Position numbers and translations under genes: made by a program
Notes under the pieces: model-generated
What the model was told of the DNA's origin: nothing
What the model saw: the letters and a program-made list of their open reading frames with translations, nothing else
The model's database searches: none
Assembly: GCF_900114065.1 (NCBI RefSeq)
Contig: NZ_FORS01000002.1
Span: 682,001 to 746,000 of the forward strand
From: Stutzerimonas kunmingensis
GTDB taxonomy: Bacteria > Pseudomonadota > Gammaproteobacteria > Pseudomonadales > Pseudomonadaceae
Reading direction: 5' to 3'
Length of the DNA: 64,000 nt
Shown here: one piece after another, positions 45,001-55,528 of the stretch
How positions within the stretch are numbered: position 1 is the stretch's first letter
Layout of the letters: every line of letters begins with the position of its first letter

Positions 45001-46883
45001 ATGATCGCGCGCGCCATCCGCTGCTCCGCGCCGGGCTGCTGGGGCTGCTCTGCCTCGCTGCTATCGCCGAAGCCGCTCCTCGCCATGCCCTGACGCTGTA
45101 TGACGAGAAGCCGAAGTACCCGGCCAATTTCCAGCATTTCGAATATGCCAACCCAGACGCTCCCAAGGGTGGGACGTTGCGACAGGCTGGTTTCGGCGGC
45201 TTCGACTCGCTCAACCCCTTCATCAACAAGGGCGTTGCAGCCGACGATATCGGTCTGATCTACGACACCCTCACGACCAACAGCCTGGACGAACCCTTCA
45301 CCGTCTACGGCCTGCTCGCGGAAAAGATAGAAAAGGGACCGAACAACAGCTGGGTGCGCTTCCACTTGCGCCCGCAGGCACGCTTCCATGACGGCGAGCC
45401 GGTAGAGGCCGAGGATGTGGTGTTCACCTTCGAAACCCTGATGAGCCAGGGTGCCCCGCAATACCGCGCCTACTACGCCGATGTGGAGAAAGTGACAGCG
45501 GAAAGCCCGAGGCGGGTGCGCTTCGATTTCAAGCACGCTGGCAATCGCGAACTGCCGATGATCCTCGGGCAGATGCCAGTGTTGCCGAAGCATTGGTGGG
45601 AAGGAAAGGAATTCACTTCGGGCAGCCTCGAACCGCCTCTGGGCAGTGGCCCATACCGCGTCGAGAAGGTCCAGGCCGGCCGCTCGATCCGCTATGAGCG
45701 CGTAGCAGACTACTGGGGCAAGGACCTCCCGGTGAATCGCGGTTTCTACAACTTCGATCACATCAATTTCGATTACTACCGCGACAACACCGTCGCCTTG
45801 CAGGCGTTCAAGGCCGGGCACTTTGATTATTGGGAGGAGCGCACAGCCAAAAGCTGGGCCACCGCCTATGACATACCAGCGGTGAGAGACGGTCGGATCG
45901 TTCGTGACGAAATTGCGAACGAGAACCCTGCGGGAATGCAGGGCTTCATCTTCAATATCCGCCGCCCGCAGCTGGAGGACCGCCGCGTCCGTGAAGCCCT
46001 CGGGCTCCTGTTCGACTTCGAATGGACCAATCGCCAGCTTTTCAACGGTGCCTACACCCGCACCCGCAGTTACTTCGACAACTCCGAGCTGGCGTCATCC
46101 GGCTTGCCAAATGACGACGAGTTGAAGGTGCTCGAGCCGCTTCGCGGCAAGATCCCGGCCGAGGTGTTCGACAAACCGTTCGAGCTACCACGTACCGAAG
46201 GCAATGGTGTGATCCGCGAACAGCAGCGCAAGGCATACCGGCTGCTCACCGAAGCAGGCTGGAAGGTCGAGAACGACCGCATGCTGGACGCTGCCGGCAA
46301 GCCGGTGAAGCTCGAGTTCCTGCTGGTCCAGGCCGAGTTCGAACGGGTGCTGCTGCCTTACAAGCGCAATCTGGCCGACCTCGGAATCGAACTGGAAATT
46401 CGTCGGGTAGACGTTTCGCAGTACATCAACCGCCTGCGTTCGCGCGATTACGACATGATCGTCAGCGGCTTCGGCCAATCCAACTCGCCCGGTAACGAGC
46501 AACGCGAGTACTGGCACTCGGCGAGTGCCGACAACCCGGGCAGCCGTAACTTCATCGGTCTCAAGGACCCGGCAGTCGACAGCCTTGTGGAAGGTCTGAT
46601 AGGGGCCGACTCACGCAAGGAATTGATCACCTACACCCGCGCGCTCGATCGTGTGCTGCTCTGGGGGCATTACGTGGTGCCGAACTGGCACATAAAGACC
46701 TGGCGTGTGGCGTACTGGAATCACCTCGCGCATCCAGAGGTGACGCCCCGGCAGGATATCGGCCTGATGACCTGGTGGCGCAAACCCGACGTCAAGACAC
46801 CTGTCGCCGATCCCGTCGAAGCGGAGAAGGCCGAGGAAGCTGGCGCTGCGGTCCCGGCTGATAGCGTCGAGGCGGAGCGCTAA
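44997..46883 (+). CDS. nppA2: Periplasmic peptide-binding protein, YejA/NppA type (second copy)
   Basis: The 628-residue paralogue of the preceding gene shares [34 protein letters not shown] and [12 protein letters not shown] in the same order, so the two arose by tandem duplication. It has a signal peptide (cleaved at about AIAEA-AP). Its start is the ATG at 44997 inside the upstream stop, with GGAGAAG before it. The C-terminus carries an extra acidic Ala/Glu-rich tail of about 40 residues ([20 protein letters not shown]) absent from the first copy. Confidence 0.9.
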   Translation: MNDRARHPLLRAGLLGLLCLAAIAEAAPRHALTLYDEKPKYPANFQHFEYANPDAPKGGTLRQAGFGGFDSLNPFINKGVAADDIGLIYDTLTTNSLDEPFTVYGLLAEKIEKGPNNSWVRFHLRPQARFHDGEPVEAEDVVFTFETLMSQGAPQYRAYYADVEKVTAESPRRVRFDFKHAGNRELPMILGQMPVLPKHWWEGKEFTSGSLEPPLGSGPYRVEKVQAGRSIRYERVADYWGKDLPVNRGFYNFDHINFDYYRDNTVALQAFKAGHFDYWEERTAKSWATAYDIPAVRDGRIVRDEIANENPAGMQGFIFNIRRPQLEDRRVREALGLLFDFEWTNRQLFNGAYTRTRSYFDNSELASSGLPNDDELKVLEPLRGKIPAEVFDKPFELPRTEGNGVIREQQRKAYRLLTEAGWKVENDRMLDAAGKPVKLEFLLVQAEFERVLLPYKRNLADLGIELEIRRVDVSQYINRLRSRDYDMIVSGFGQSNSPGNEQREYWHSASADNPGSRNFIGLKDPAVDSLVEGLIGADSRKELITYTRALDRVLLWGHYVVPNWHIKTWRVAYWNHLAHPEVTPRQDIGLMTWWRKPDVKTPVADPVEAEKAEEAGAAVPADSVEAER

Positions 46884-46885
46884 GC

Positions 46886-47959
46886 ATGCTGGCTTACATC
46901 GTTCGCCGACTGCTGCTGATTATCCCCACACTGTTCGGCATTCTGCTGATCAACTTCATCATCATCCAGGCCGCCCCCGGCGGCCCGGTGGAGCAGGCAA
47001 TCGCCAAGCTGGAAGGCTTCGAAGGCGCCACCAGCCGGATCTCTGGCGGTGGCTCGGAAGTCGCGGTCGCCGGCACCAGTTACCGGGGTGGCCAGGGTCT
47101 GGACCCCGAGCTGATCGCCGAGATCGAGCGCCTGTACGGCTTCGACAAGCCACCCGCAGAGCGCTTCTGGATCATGCTCAGCAACTATCTGCGGCTGGAT
47201 TTCGGCGAGAGCTTCTTCCGTGACGCCAAGGTGACCGACCTGATCATCGAGAAGATGCCGGTTTCCATCTCGCTGGGTCTGTGGAGCACGTTGATCATGT
47301 ACCTGGCCTCGATCCCGCTGGGCATCGCCAAGGCCACGCGTCACGGCAGCAAGTTCGACGTATGGACCAGTTCGGCGATCATCGTCGGCTACGCCATACC
47401 GGCGTTCCTGTTCGCCATTCTGCTGATCGTGCTGTTCGCTGGCGGCAGTTACTGGAACTGGTTCCCGTTGCGCGGACTGACGTCGGCCAACTTCGATGAC
47501 CTGACCCTGGCCGGCAAGATCATCGACTACTTCTGGCACCTGGCCCTGCCCGTCACCGCCCTGGTGATCGGCAACTTCGCCACCCTGACGCTGCTGACCA
47601 AGAACAGCTTTCTCGACGAGATCAACAAGCAGTACGTGATCACGGCGCGGGCCAAGGGCCTGAGCAAGAATCGCGTGCTCTACGGCCACGTGTTCCGCAA
47701 TGCCATGTTGATCATCATCGCCGGCTTTCCGTCTGCCTTCATCGGCATGTTCTTCACCGGCTCGCTGCTGATCGAGGTGATCTTCTCCCTTGACGGGCTC
47801 GGCCTGCTCAGCTTCGAGGCGGCAATCAACCGCGACTATCCGGTGGTGTTCGGCACCCTCTTCCTCTTCACCCTGCTCGGACTGGTGGTGAAGCTGATCG
47901 GCGACCTGACCTACACCTTGGTCGACCCGCGCATCGATTTCGAAAGCAGGGAGGCCTGA
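46886..47959 (+). CDS. nppB: ABC peptide importer permease, YejB/NppB
   Basis: The 357-residue permease has six membrane segments; the first is preceded by [19 protein letters not shown]. The cytoplasmic EAA loop is visible as [20 protein letters not shown] (about 250-269), which docks with the ATPase. The inserted region of about 60 residues after segment 1 ([12 protein letters not shown]) is typical of YejB. It begins two bases after the nppA2 stop and ends one base before nppC. Confidence 0.94.
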   Translation: MLAYIVRRLLLIIPTLFGILLINFIIIQAAPGGPVEQAIAKLEGFEGATSRISGGGSEVAVAGTSYRGGQGLDPELIAEIERLYGFDKPPAERFWIMLSNYLRLDFGESFFRDAKVTDLIIEKMPVSISLGLWSTLIMYLASIPLGIAKATRHGSKFDVWTSSAIIVGYAIPAFLFAILLIVLFAGGSYWNWFPLRGLTSANFDDLTLAGKIIDYFWHLALPVTALVIGNFATLTLLTKNSFLDEINKQYVITARAKGLSKNRVLYGHVFRNAMLIIIAGFPSAFIGMFFTGSLLIEVIFSLDGLGLLSFEAAINRDYPVVFGTLFLFTLLGLVVKLIGDLTYTLVDPRIDFESREA

Positions 47960-47960
47960 G

Positions 47961-48980
47961 ATGCAGTTGTCCCCCCTCAACCAGCGCCGGCTGGCGCTGT
48001 TCAAGGCACACAAGCGTGGCTGGTGGTCGCTGTGGATCTTCCTCGCGCTGTTCGTACTCAGCCTTGGCGCGGAGATCATCGCCAACGACAAGCCGATCGT
48101 GGTGCGCTACGACGGCGAATGGTTCTTCCCGGTGTTCAAGCGTTATCCGGAAACGGCCTTCGGCGGCGAGTTCCCGCTGCAGGCGAACTATAAGAGTCCC
48201 TATATCCAGGAACTGATTGCCGAGAAGGACGGCTGGATGGTCTGGCCGGTCATTCCCTTCAACTACTCGAGCATCAACTACGAACTGCAGGTACCAGCGC
48301 CTGCGCCGCCGTCACTGGAGAACTGGCTGGGCACCGATGACCAGGGCCGCGATGTACTCGCCCGGGTGATCTACGGCTTTCGCATCTCGGTCCTGTTCGC
48401 CCTGACCCTGACCCTGATCAGCTCGGTCATCGGCGTCATCGCCGGCGCCCTGCAGGGCTTCTATGGCGGCTGGGTCGACTTGGTTGGCCAGCGCCTGCTG
48501 GAGATCTGGTCCGGGCTGCCGGTGCTCTATCTGCTGATCATTCTGGCCAGCTTCGTGCAGCCGAACTTCTGGTGGCTGCTGGGCATCATGCTGCTGTTCT
48601 CCTGGATGAGCCTGGTGGACGTGGTACGTGCCGAATTCCTCCGTGGGCGCAACCTCGAGTACGTGCGCGCCGCTCGTGCGCTGGGCATGCAGAACGGCGC
48701 CATCATGTTCCGCCACATCCTGCCGAACGCCATGGTTTCCACCATGACCTTCATGCCGTTCATCCTCACCGGCGCCATCGGCACGCTCACCGCGCTGGAC
48801 TTTCTCGGTTTCGGTCTGCCGGCCGGTTCTCCGTCGCTCGGTGAACTGGTCGCCCAGGGCAAGGCCAACCTGCAGGCGCCATGGCTGGGCATCAGCGCCT
48901 TCATGGTGCTGGCAATCATGCTGACCTTGCTGGTGTTTATCGGGGAGGCGGCGCGCGATGCCTTCGACCCAAGGAAATAA
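47961..48980 (+). CDS. nppC: ABC peptide importer permease, YejE/NppC
   Basis: The 339-residue permease has six membrane segments and a long periplasmic loop after the first (about 45-130, with GTDDQGRDVLARVIYGFR at its end). The EAA loop YVRAARALGMQNGAIMFRHI lies at about 234-253. GGAGG precedes the start, which follows the nppB stop by one base; the ATPase gene begins one base after its own stop. Confidence 0.94.
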   Translation: MQLSPLNQRRLALFKAHKRGWWSLWIFLALFVLSLGAEIIANDKPIVVRYDGEWFFPVFKRYPETAFGGEFPLQANYKSPYIQELIAEKDGWMVWPVIPFNYSSINYELQVPAPAPPSLENWLGTDDQGRDVLARVIYGFRISVLFALTLTLISSVIGVIAGALQGFYGGWVDLVGQRLLEIWSGLPVLYLLIILASFVQPNFWWLLGIMLLFSWMSLVDVVRAEFLRGRNLEYVRAARALGMQNGAIMFRHILPNAMVSTMTFMPFILTGAIGTLTALDFLGFGLPAGSPSLGELVAQGKANLQAPWLGISAFMVLAIMLTLLVFIGEAARDAFDPRK

Positions 48981-48981
48981 C

Positions 48982-50643
48982 ATGGCCGAACAACCGATAG
49001 CCGAGAATCTGGTCGAGGTCCGCGATCTGGCCGTCGAGTTCGTCACCGGCGAGCAGGTCCAGCGTGTCGTCGAAGGCGTGACATTCGACATTCGCAAGGG
49101 CGAAACCCTGGCCCTGGTCGGCGAAAGCGGCTCGGGCAAGTCCGTGACGGCTCATTCCATCCTGCGACTGCTGCCCTACCCGCTCGCCCGCCATCCGCAA
49201 GGGCAGATCCTCTTCCACGGGCAGGACCTGCTCAAGGCCGACGAAAAGGCCATGCGTAAAATCCGTGGCAATCGCATCGCCATGGTCTTCCAGGAGCCGA
49301 TGACCTCGCTCAACCCGCTGCACACCGTGGGCAAGCAGATCAACGAGGTGCTGGAGATTCACAAGGGCCTGCGCGGCAAGACCGCAACCGCTCGCACCCT
49401 GGAGTTGCTGGAACTGGTCGGTATCCCGGAGCCGCGCAAGCGCATCCGCGCCTACCCGCACGAGCTGTCGGGCGGCCAGCGGCAACGGGTGGTCATCGCC
49501 ATGGCGCTGGCCAACGAGCCTGAGCTGTTGATCGCCGACGAACCGACCACAGCACTCGACGTCACCGTGCAGCTGAAGATCCTCGAACTGCTCAAGGAAC
49601 TGCAGGCACGCCTGGGCATGGCGCTGCTGCTGATCAGCCACGACCTCAACCTGGTTCGGCGTATTGCCCATCGCGTATGTGTCATGCAGCGCGGTCGCGT
49701 CGTCGAACAGGCGTTGTGTGAAGATCTGTTCCGCGCACCTCAGCATCCATATACCCAGGAACTGCTCGCGGCCGAGCCCAGTGGCGGTCCGGTGGCGGTC
49801 GAAGAAGCGGCACCATTGCTGGAAGTGGACGACCTGCGGGTGTGGTTCCCGATCAAGAAGGGCTTGCTGCGTCGCACCGTCGACCACATCAAGGCAGTCG
49901 ACGGCGTCAACTTCAGTCTGCCCAAGGGGCAGACACTGGGTATCGTCGGCGAGAGCGGCTCCGGCAAGTCCACGCTTGGTTTGGCTATTCTTCGCTTGCT
50001 GGGTAGTCGCGGTGAAATCCGTTTCCAGGGTCAGCAGCTGCAAAGCATGTCGCAGCGCCAGGTACGACCGTTGCGGCGGCAGATGCAGGTGGTCTTTCAG
50101 GACCCCTTCGGTAGCCTGAGCCCGCGTATGTCGGTCGGGCAGATCATTGGCGAAGGGTTGCACATCCACCGGATGGGCAATGCCAAGGAGCAGGAACAGG
50201 CAATCATTGACGCGCTTGTGGAGGTTGGCCTCGATCCGGAAACCCGGCATCGCTATCCCCATGAGTTTTCCGGCGGACAACGGCAGCGCATTGCCATTGC
50301 CCGAGCTCTGGTGTTGAAGCCGGCGCTGATACTGCTCGACGAGCCGACCTCGGCGCTCGATCGCACGGTACAGCGCCAGGTGGTAGAGCTTCTGCGCTCG
50401 TTGCAGGCCAAGTACAACCTGACCTACCTGTTCATCAGCCATGACCTGGCGGTGGTCAGGGCGCTGAGCCACCAGATGATGGTGGTCAAGCAGGGCCAGG
50501 TGGTGGAACAAGGTGCGGCCGCTGACATTTTTGCGGCACCACAACATCCGTATACACAGCAGCTGCTGGAATCCGCCTTCATGGCGCCCGGCACTGCCGA
50601 ACAACCAGAAGAGGGACAAGCACATGGGTTTTCTCACCGGTAA
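48982..50643 (+). CDS. nppD: ABC peptide importer ATPase, YejF/NppD (two ATPase domains)
   Basis: The 553-residue protein has two ABC domains in one chain, as in E. coli YejF. Walker [10 protein letters not shown] (about 47) and GESGSGKST (about 328). Signature motifs: LSGGQRQRV and FSGGQRQRI. Walker [13 protein letters not shown] and [13 protein letters not shown] chose the ATG at 48982, seven bases after AAGGA. Its last 20 bases overlap fabI. Energises the Npp/Yej importer at the inner membrane. Confidence 0.95.
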   Translation: MAEQPIAENLVEVRDLAVEFVTGEQVQRVVEGVTFDIRKGETLALVGESGSGKSVTAHSILRLLPYPLARHPQGQILFHGQDLLKADEKAMRKIRGNRIAMVFQEPMTSLNPLHTVGKQINEVLEIHKGLRGKTATARTLELLELVGIPEPRKRIRAYPHELSGGQRQRVVIAMALANEPELLIADEPTTALDVTVQLKILELLKELQARLGMALLLISHDLNLVRRIAHRVCVMQRGRVVEQALCEDLFRAPQHPYTQELLAAEPSGGPVAVEEAAPLLEVDDLRVWFPIKKGLLRRTVDHIKAVDGVNFSLPKGQTLGIVGESGSGKSTLGLAILRLLGSRGEIRFQGQQLQSMSQRQVRPLRRQMQVVFQDPFGSLSPRMSVGQIIGEGLHIHRMGNAKEQEQAIIDALVEVGLDPETRHRYPHEFSGGQRQRIAIARALVLKPALILLDEPTSALDRTVQRQVVELLRSLQAKYNLTYLFISHDLAVVRALSHQMMVVKQGQVVEQGAAADIFAAPQHPYTQQLLESAFMAPGTAEQPEEGQAHGFSHR

Positions 50644-51418
50644 GCGCGTACTGATCGTCGGCGTTGCCAGCAAACTTTCGATTGCCTCCGGCATCGCCGC
50701 CGCCATGCATCGCGAAGGTGCAGAACTGGCTTTCACCTACCAGGGCGACAAGCTCAAGGGTCGCGTCGAGGAATTCGCTTCCGGTTGGGGCTCGAGCCCT
50801 GAGCTGTGCTTCCCCTGCGACGTCGCCAACGATGAAGAGATCGCGCGCGTATTCGAAGAACTGAGCAAGAAGTGGGACGGCCTGGACTGCATCGTGCACT
50901 CGGTCGGCTTTGCTCCGGGCGACCAGCTCAACGGCGACTTCACCGAAGTCACCACCCGTGAAGGCTTCAAGATCGCCCACGACATCAGCGCCTACAGCTT
51001 CGTCGCCCTGGCCAAGGCCGGTCGCGAGATGATGAAGGGCCGCAACGGCAGCCTGCTGACCCTCTCCTACCTGGGTGCCGAGCGCACCATGCCGAACTAC
51101 AACGTCATGGGCATGGCCAAGGCCAGCCTGGAAGCTGGCGTTCGTTACCTGGCCGGCAGCCTCGGCCCGGAAGGCACTCGCGTGAACTGCATCTCTGCCG
51201 GTCCGATCCGTACTCTGGCCGCCTCCGGCATCGCCAGCTTCCGCAAGATGCTGGCTGCCAACGAGAAGCAGACCCCTATGCGTCGCAACGTCACCATCGA
51301 CGAAGTCGGCAATGCCGGCGCCTTCCTCTGCTCGGACCTGGCTTCCGGCATCAGCGGTGAGATCCTTTACGTCGACGGCGGCTTCAACACCACCGCAATG
51401 GGCTCGCTGGAAGACTGA
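50624..51418 (+). CDS. fabI: Enoyl-[acyl-carrier-protein] reductase (NADH)
   Basis: The 264-residue SDR-type enzyme reduces trans-2-enoyl-ACP in fatty acid synthesis and is the target of triclosan. It has the FabI features [13 protein letters not shown] (about 13-25), the YNVMGMAK pair (Tyr-x6-Lys, about 156-163) and [12 protein letters not shown]. It starts inside the end of nppD with AGAGGGA upstream, so it is translationally coupled to the peptide transporter, as in P. aeruginosa. A hairpin terminator follows. Confidence 0.96.
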   Translation: MGFLTGKRVLIVGVASKLSIASGIAAAMHREGAELAFTYQGDKLKGRVEEFASGWGSSPELCFPCDVANDEEIARVFEELSKKWDGLDCIVHSVGFAPGDQLNGDFTEVTTREGFKIAHDISAYSFVALAKAGREMMKGRNGSLLTLSYLGAERTMPNYNVMGMAKASLEAGVRYLAGSLGPEGTRVNCISAGPIRTLAASGIASFRKMLAANEKQTPMRRNVTIDEVGNAGAFLCSDLASGISGEILYVDGGFNTTAMGSLED

Positions 51419-51443
51419 TCCCGCGTCCGTCTACGTAAGCACC

Positions 51444-51467
51444 GAACCCCGCCTGCTGGCGGGGTTC
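51444..51467 (+). terminator. Hairpin terminator after fabI
   Basis: GAACCCCGCC, loop TGCT, GGCGGGGTTC form a perfect 10-bp stem followed by GTGTTT. It closes the npp-fabI operon; the T run is weak. Confidence 0.75.
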
Positions 51468-51485
51468 GTGTTTCTGCGCAGCGGC

Positions 51486-52250
51486 TCAGCCGGCCGTAAC
51501 CGTCATGCCGCCATCGGCCATGACCACCGAGCCCACCATGAAGCTGGCCCGCTCCGAAGCGAGAAAGGCGACGATCTCGGCGATTTCCTCCGGTTGCGCC
51601 GCGCGCCCGATGGGTGCGGCTTCGCCATGCTGAGCAAGAAATCCCGGGCCGTCCTCGACCACGTCGTTGAGGATGTTGGTCACCACATCGCCAACACCGA
51701 TGGCGTTGACCCGGATGCCATGCTCGATCGCCTCCAGCGCCAGCGTGCGGGTCAGCTGGGCCAGCGCGCCTTTCGAGGCCGTGTACGCGGCGATGGTCGG
51801 GAAGGCGAAATAGGACGCGTAGGAAGCGATGTTGACGATCGTCCCTGAGCGGTTGGGCATCATCGCCTTGACCGCTTCGCGACAATGCAGGAACGCCGCC
51901 GTGGCATTGACCGCCTGGATGCGCTCCCAATCCTCGCGACTCATGTCCACCACTCGCTTGTTGATGATGATGCCGGCGTTGTTGACCAGGATATCCAGCC
52001 GGCCGAAATGCTCGATGGCCAGGCCGGCCGCACGTTCTGCTGCGCCATCCTCGGTAATGTCCGCCAGCAGCGGCACCAGCCCCGGTCGAGCGAGTTTCTC
52101 GACAGCCGGGTTGATGTCTTCGGCGATGACCTTGGCGCCCCGATCGTGCAGCAATAAGGCAATCGCCCTGCCGATGCCGCTGGCGGCGCCGGTGACCAGC
52201 GCGACCTTGCCTGCAACTTCCTGAACGACGATGTGATTCGAATCAGTCAT
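51486..52250 (-). CDS. Short-chain dehydrogenase/reductase
   Basis: The 254-residue classical SDR has TGAASGIG (about 20-27), NNAGI (about 95), catalytic Ser in NIASYASY and YTASK (about 159-163). GGAGAGCACC precedes the ATG at 52250. It is divergent from the AraC-type regulator, with 191 bases between the starts, so the regulator is a candidate controller. It belongs to the glucose/3-oxoacyl-ACP-dehydrogenase-like group; substrate unknown. Confidence 0.87.
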   Translation of the reverse strand: MTDSNHIVVQEVAGKVALVTGAASGIGRAIALLLHDRGAKVIAEDINPAVEKLARPGLVPLLADITEDGAAERAAGLAIEHFGRLDILVNNAGIIINKRVVDMSREDWERIQAVNATAAFLHCREAVKAMMPNRSGTIVNIASYASYFAFPTIAAYTASKGALAQLTRTLALEAIEHGIRVNAIGVGDVVTNILNDVVEDGPGFLAQHGEAAPIGRAAQPEEIAEIVAFLASERASFMVGSVVMADGGMTVTAG

Positions 52251-52441
52251 GGTGCTCTCCTCTCTTTCGGGCTGCGCCACGAGGCGCGATGGGTTAACTG
52301 TCTCCCATCGCAGGAGGCCGGGCTTTCGCACGCTTGCGCTGGCTGTTGCGGTTTTGCGCGCAGCAGTGATCTGCCGGCGCGCAGGGTCCTGCGCTAACCT
52401 TTCGGCGCTGAACGCTTTCAAATGTTTGCCAGGAGCACGTC

Positions 52442-53371
52442 ATGCCGCGGTTATCACAAGCCCCACCACGGCCCCATGCGGGGCAGACCTGTCCCCAGTT
52501 GATGAGCCATTACCTGCCTGGTGAAGCGCGCGCGACCGCACAGCAGCCGCCGATGCAGGACGTGGTGGTGCAGCTGTTCAGCCATCGCACGATCGTCGAG
52601 CCGATACAGGTACCGGCAGTGTTGGAGCCGCTGCTGGTGCTGGTACTGGCCGGTGCGGCACGAGTCGAGGAACGTGCGCCGGGTGGGCAATGGAGCGCAG
52701 CAACCGTCAGCGCCGGCGACTTCTTCCTGACCGATACCCACGAGCCGTACGAAATGCGCTGGCAGACGCTGGAAGGTGAGCAATTCGAGGTGATGCACCT
52801 GTATCTCGGCCTGCCGCTCATCGACCAGGCCGCACGGGAACTGCTCGGGCCGCAGAGCACAGCGGTTGCCTTGCGGGACGTCTCCGGCGCCCACGACGAC
52901 ACGGTTCGCTGGTTGATGGAGAAGCTGCACCACGAGCTGGTCGAGCAGCGCCAGCCCAGCCCGCTCTGCGTTCGCGGCCTGGCCCAGGCGCTGGCCGTGC
53001 ATCTGGTGCGCCACTATCGGGATCGGCAAGACGCCGTCCGGCGCAGCAACGCCTTGCCGGCCTACAAGCTGCGCCGGGTCGTCGAGGCGATGGATGCGCA
53101 GTTGGCCGACGATTTCAGTCTTGCTCAGCTGGCACGAACCGCCGAGCTGAGCGAGTACCACTTCAGCCGGATGTTCAAACGAGCCACCGGGCTTTCGCCG
53201 TCTCAGTACTTCATCGGCCTGCGCATGGCGCGGGCGCGACGGCTGCTGATCGAAACGCAGCGCAGCGTCATCGATATCGGGCTGGAAGTGGGCTATTCGA
53301 GCCCGAGCCACTTCTCCCAGGTATTCCGCCGCGAGGTGGGCGTCACCCCCAGCGCCTATCGCCAGGCATGA
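52442..53371 (+). CDS. AraC-family transcriptional regulator
   Basis: The 309-residue regulator has an N-terminal cupin-like ligand domain (about 40-190) and a C-terminal pair of helix-turn-helix motifs (about 210-308; FSLAQLARTAELSEYHFSRM and VIDIGLEVGYSSPSHFSQVF). AGGAG lies six bases before the ATG at 52442. It diverges from the SDR gene, the likely regulated neighbour; the nearby PQQ dehydrogenase is an alternative target. Ligand unknown. Confidence 0.9.
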   Translation: MPRLSQAPPRPHAGQTCPQLMSHYLPGEARATAQQPPMQDVVVQLFSHRTIVEPIQVPAVLEPLLVLVLAGAARVEERAPGGQWSAATVSAGDFFLTDTHEPYEMRWQTLEGEQFEVMHLYLGLPLIDQAARELLGPQSTAVALRDVSGAHDDTVRWLMEKLHHELVEQRQPSPLCVRGLAQALAVHLVRHYRDRQDAVRRSNALPAYKLRRVVEAMDAQLADDFSLAQLARTAELSEYHFSRMFKRATGLSPSQYFIGLRMARARRLLIETQRSVIDIGLEVGYSSPSHFSQVFRREVGVTPSAYRQA

Positions 53372-53400
53372 GCTGCCTTTGCATAGCGCCAGAACGACAA

Positions 53401-53460
53401 AACCCCGGCCATGACGACCGGGGTTCTGTTTGCGCAAACCCGACGGTCGCCGGGTTTGCG
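53401..53460. terminator. Two hairpins between araC-type gene and pedH
   Basis: AACCCCGG/CCGGGGTT (53401-53425) and CGCAAACCCG/CGGGTTTGCG (53433-53460) are two perfect stems in tandem between converging genes. The first is followed by CTGTTT for rightward transcription. Together they probably stop both transcripts. Confidence 0.7.
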
Positions 53461-53473
53461 TAACGCAGGCTGA

Positions 53474-55249
53474 TCAGCGCTTGGCGACCAGATCCTTCGG
53501 CAGCTTGAAGGTCCAGACCATACCGCCCTGGTTGAAGTCCTTCACGCGCTTGGCGACCTCGCCGCCCCACAGCGGTACCGCACCACCCCAGCCGGAGAGA
53601 ACGGAAACGTACTGCTCGCCATCCATTTCCCAGGTGACCGGAGAACCGATGACGCCCGAGCCGGTGTTGAACTCGTAGACCTTCTTGCCGGTCTTGGCGT
53701 CGAAGGCCATCAGGTAGCCCTCAGGGTTGCCGGTGAACACCAGATTGCCCTTGGTGGCCAACACGCCGCCCCACAGCGGAGCGTAGTTGTTGTAGCGCCA
53801 CACTTCCTTGCCGGTCTTCGGATCGATTGCGCGCAGCACACCGATGAAGTCGTCGTTGAGCGGCTTGATGGTGAAGCCGGCACCCAGGTAGGCGGCACCC
53901 TTCTTGTAGGATACGCCTTCGTTCCAGATGTCCATGCCCCACTCGTTGGACGGCACGTAGAACAGGCCGGTGTCCTGGCTGTAGGCCATTGGCATCCAGT
54001 TCTTGCCACCGAGGAAGGACGGTGCGACGAACACCGACTTGCCCTTGTCCGCGTCGGCAGGATTGCCTGGGCGGTGGGCTTCGTCGTAGATCGGACGGCC
54101 AGTCTTGTCCAGGCCCTTGGCCCAGGTGATCTTGTCAACGAACGGGAAGCCACGGATGAACTTGCCGTTGGTGCGATCGAGCACGTAGAAGAAGCCGTTA
54201 CGGTCTGCGGTGCCGGCAGCCTTGATGGTCTTGCCGCCGTCCTTGTAGTCGAAGGAGATCAGCTCGTTGACGCCGTCGAAGTCCCAGCCGTCATGCGGGG
54301 TAGACTGGAAGTGCCACTTGATCGAGCCGTCATTCGGGTCCAGCGCCAGACGCGAGGACGAGTACAGGTTGTCGCCAGGGCGCAGGTGCGAGTTCCACGG
54401 CGCCGGGTTACCGGTACCGAACAGCAGCGAATCGGTGTCCGGATCGTAGTAGCCGCCCAGCCACGGAGCGGCACCACCGGTCTTCCACAGGTCGCCCGGC
54501 CAGGTCTTGCCGGCTTCGCCGCCGGAGATGCCGCTTTCGACCTTCTTGCCGTCCTTCCAGACGTAACCCATGTGGCCTTCCACGGTCGGACGGGTCCACA
54601 GCAGCTCACCATTCTTCGCGTCGTAGGCCTCGACCTTGCCGACCACGCCGAACTCACCACCGGAGACGCCGGTGATCAGCTTGCCGTTCACCACCAGCGG
54701 TGCGGCGGTCAGCGAGTAACCAGCCTTGTAGTCGGCGACAGTCTTCTTCCAGACCACCTTGCCGGTGTCCTTGTTCAGGGCGACCAGCTTGGCATCCAGG
54801 GTGCCGAAGATCACCAGATCGCCATACAGCGCGACACCACGGTTGATCACGTCACAGCACGGCATGATGCCGTCGGGCAGGCGGGCATCGTACTGCCACA
54901 GTTCCTTGCCGGTACGGGCGTCCAGTGCATATACACGCGAGTAGGAGCCGGTGATGTACATCACGCCGTCCTTGATCAGCGGCTGCGCTTCCTGACCGCG
55001 CTGCTTTTCACCGCCGAGAGAGAAGCCCCAAACCGGTCGCAACTGATTGATGTTATTGGTATTCAACGTGTCCAGCGTACTGTAGCGCTGGCCCTGCAAA
55101 CCCAGACCGTTGGTGACGATCTGATCGGTGGATTTGGCGTCGTTGAGGATTTCCTGGTCGGTTACGGCCCAGGCGTGCAGGCTGGACATCGCCACCGCGG
55201 CGCATAGCGCCGTCAAGGCGAAGGGCTTGCGAAGACCGGTGTGCTTCAT
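53474..55249 (-). CDS. pedH: PQQ-dependent alcohol dehydrogenase, lanthanide type (PedH-like)
   Basis: The 591-residue periplasmic quinoprotein (signal peptide 1-28, SLHAWA) is an eight-bladed propeller that oxidises primary alcohols with PQQ and a metal. It has the vicinal disulfide CC (131-132), metal ligands E199 and N281, catalytic D323 and, two residues on, D325 (GWDFDGVNE). The second Asp is the hallmark of lanthanide-dependent XoxF/PedH enzymes; Ca enzymes have Ala or Ser there. GAGG precedes the ATG at 55249. It lacks a cytochrome domain, so a separate cytochrome c, such as that at 59514, should accept electrons. Confidence 0.93.
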   Translation of the reverse strand: MKHTGLRKPFALTALCAAVAMSSLHAWAVTDQEILNDAKSTDQIVTNGLGLQGQRYSTLDTLNTNNINQLRPVWGFSLGGEKQRGQEAQPLIKDGVMYITGSYSRVYALDARTGKELWQYDARLPDGIMPCCDVINRGVALYGDLVIFGTLDAKLVALNKDTGKVVWKKTVADYKAGYSLTAAPLVVNGKLITGVSGGEFGVVGKVEAYDAKNGELLWTRPTVEGHMGYVWKDGKKVESGISGGEAGKTWPGDLWKTGGAAPWLGGYYDPDTDSLLFGTGNPAPWNSHLRPGDNLYSSSRLALDPNDGSIKWHFQSTPHDGWDFDGVNELISFDYKDGGKTIKAAGTADRNGFFYVLDRTNGKFIRGFPFVDKITWAKGLDKTGRPIYDEAHRPGNPADADKGKSVFVAPSFLGGKNWMPMAYSQDTGLFYVPSNEWGMDIWNEGVSYKKGAAYLGAGFTIKPLNDDFIGVLRAIDPKTGKEVWRYNNYAPLWGGVLATKGNLVFTGNPEGYLMAFDAKTGKKVYEFNTGSGVIGSPVTWEMDGEQYVSVLSGWGGAVPLWGGEVAKRVKDFNQGGMVWTFKLPKDLVAKR

Positions 55250-55355
55250 TGCGGCTACCTCTGCGGGTTCATTGTTATGCCGGGAAATTTTCCCGGTCTG
55301 TTGTTGATTCTTGGTTTGCACCGCCTCGCCAACAATTGCCCGCAGTACCGATTTT

Positions 55356-55374
55356 CCTCCTCCCTTGGTAGCAA
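55356..55374. promoter_or_regulatory. Shared promoter element, pedH copy
   Basis: CCTCCTCCCTTGGTAGCAA on the plus strand (minus-strand reading TTGCTACCAAGGGAGGAGG) lies 107 bases upstream of the pedH ATG in the divergent pedH/binding-protein gap. CTCCTCCCTTGGTA recurs at 60062-60075, 110 bases upstream of the cytochrome c gene. It is a likely binding site for a common regulator of alcohol oxidation. Confidence 0.6.
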
Positions 55375-55528
55375 TACGCCGCCGCAGGCCAAAAAAGACG
55401 CGTGATTCCGCCCGCTGCCAATGCCGGGTGGCACCGAAAGTCGCACCTATTCGGCCGGAAAAGACAATTCCGCCGGGCCCACCCTACCCCCTAAAACGGA
55501 TGCCCCCTCGCTCAGAAGGATAAGAGCC

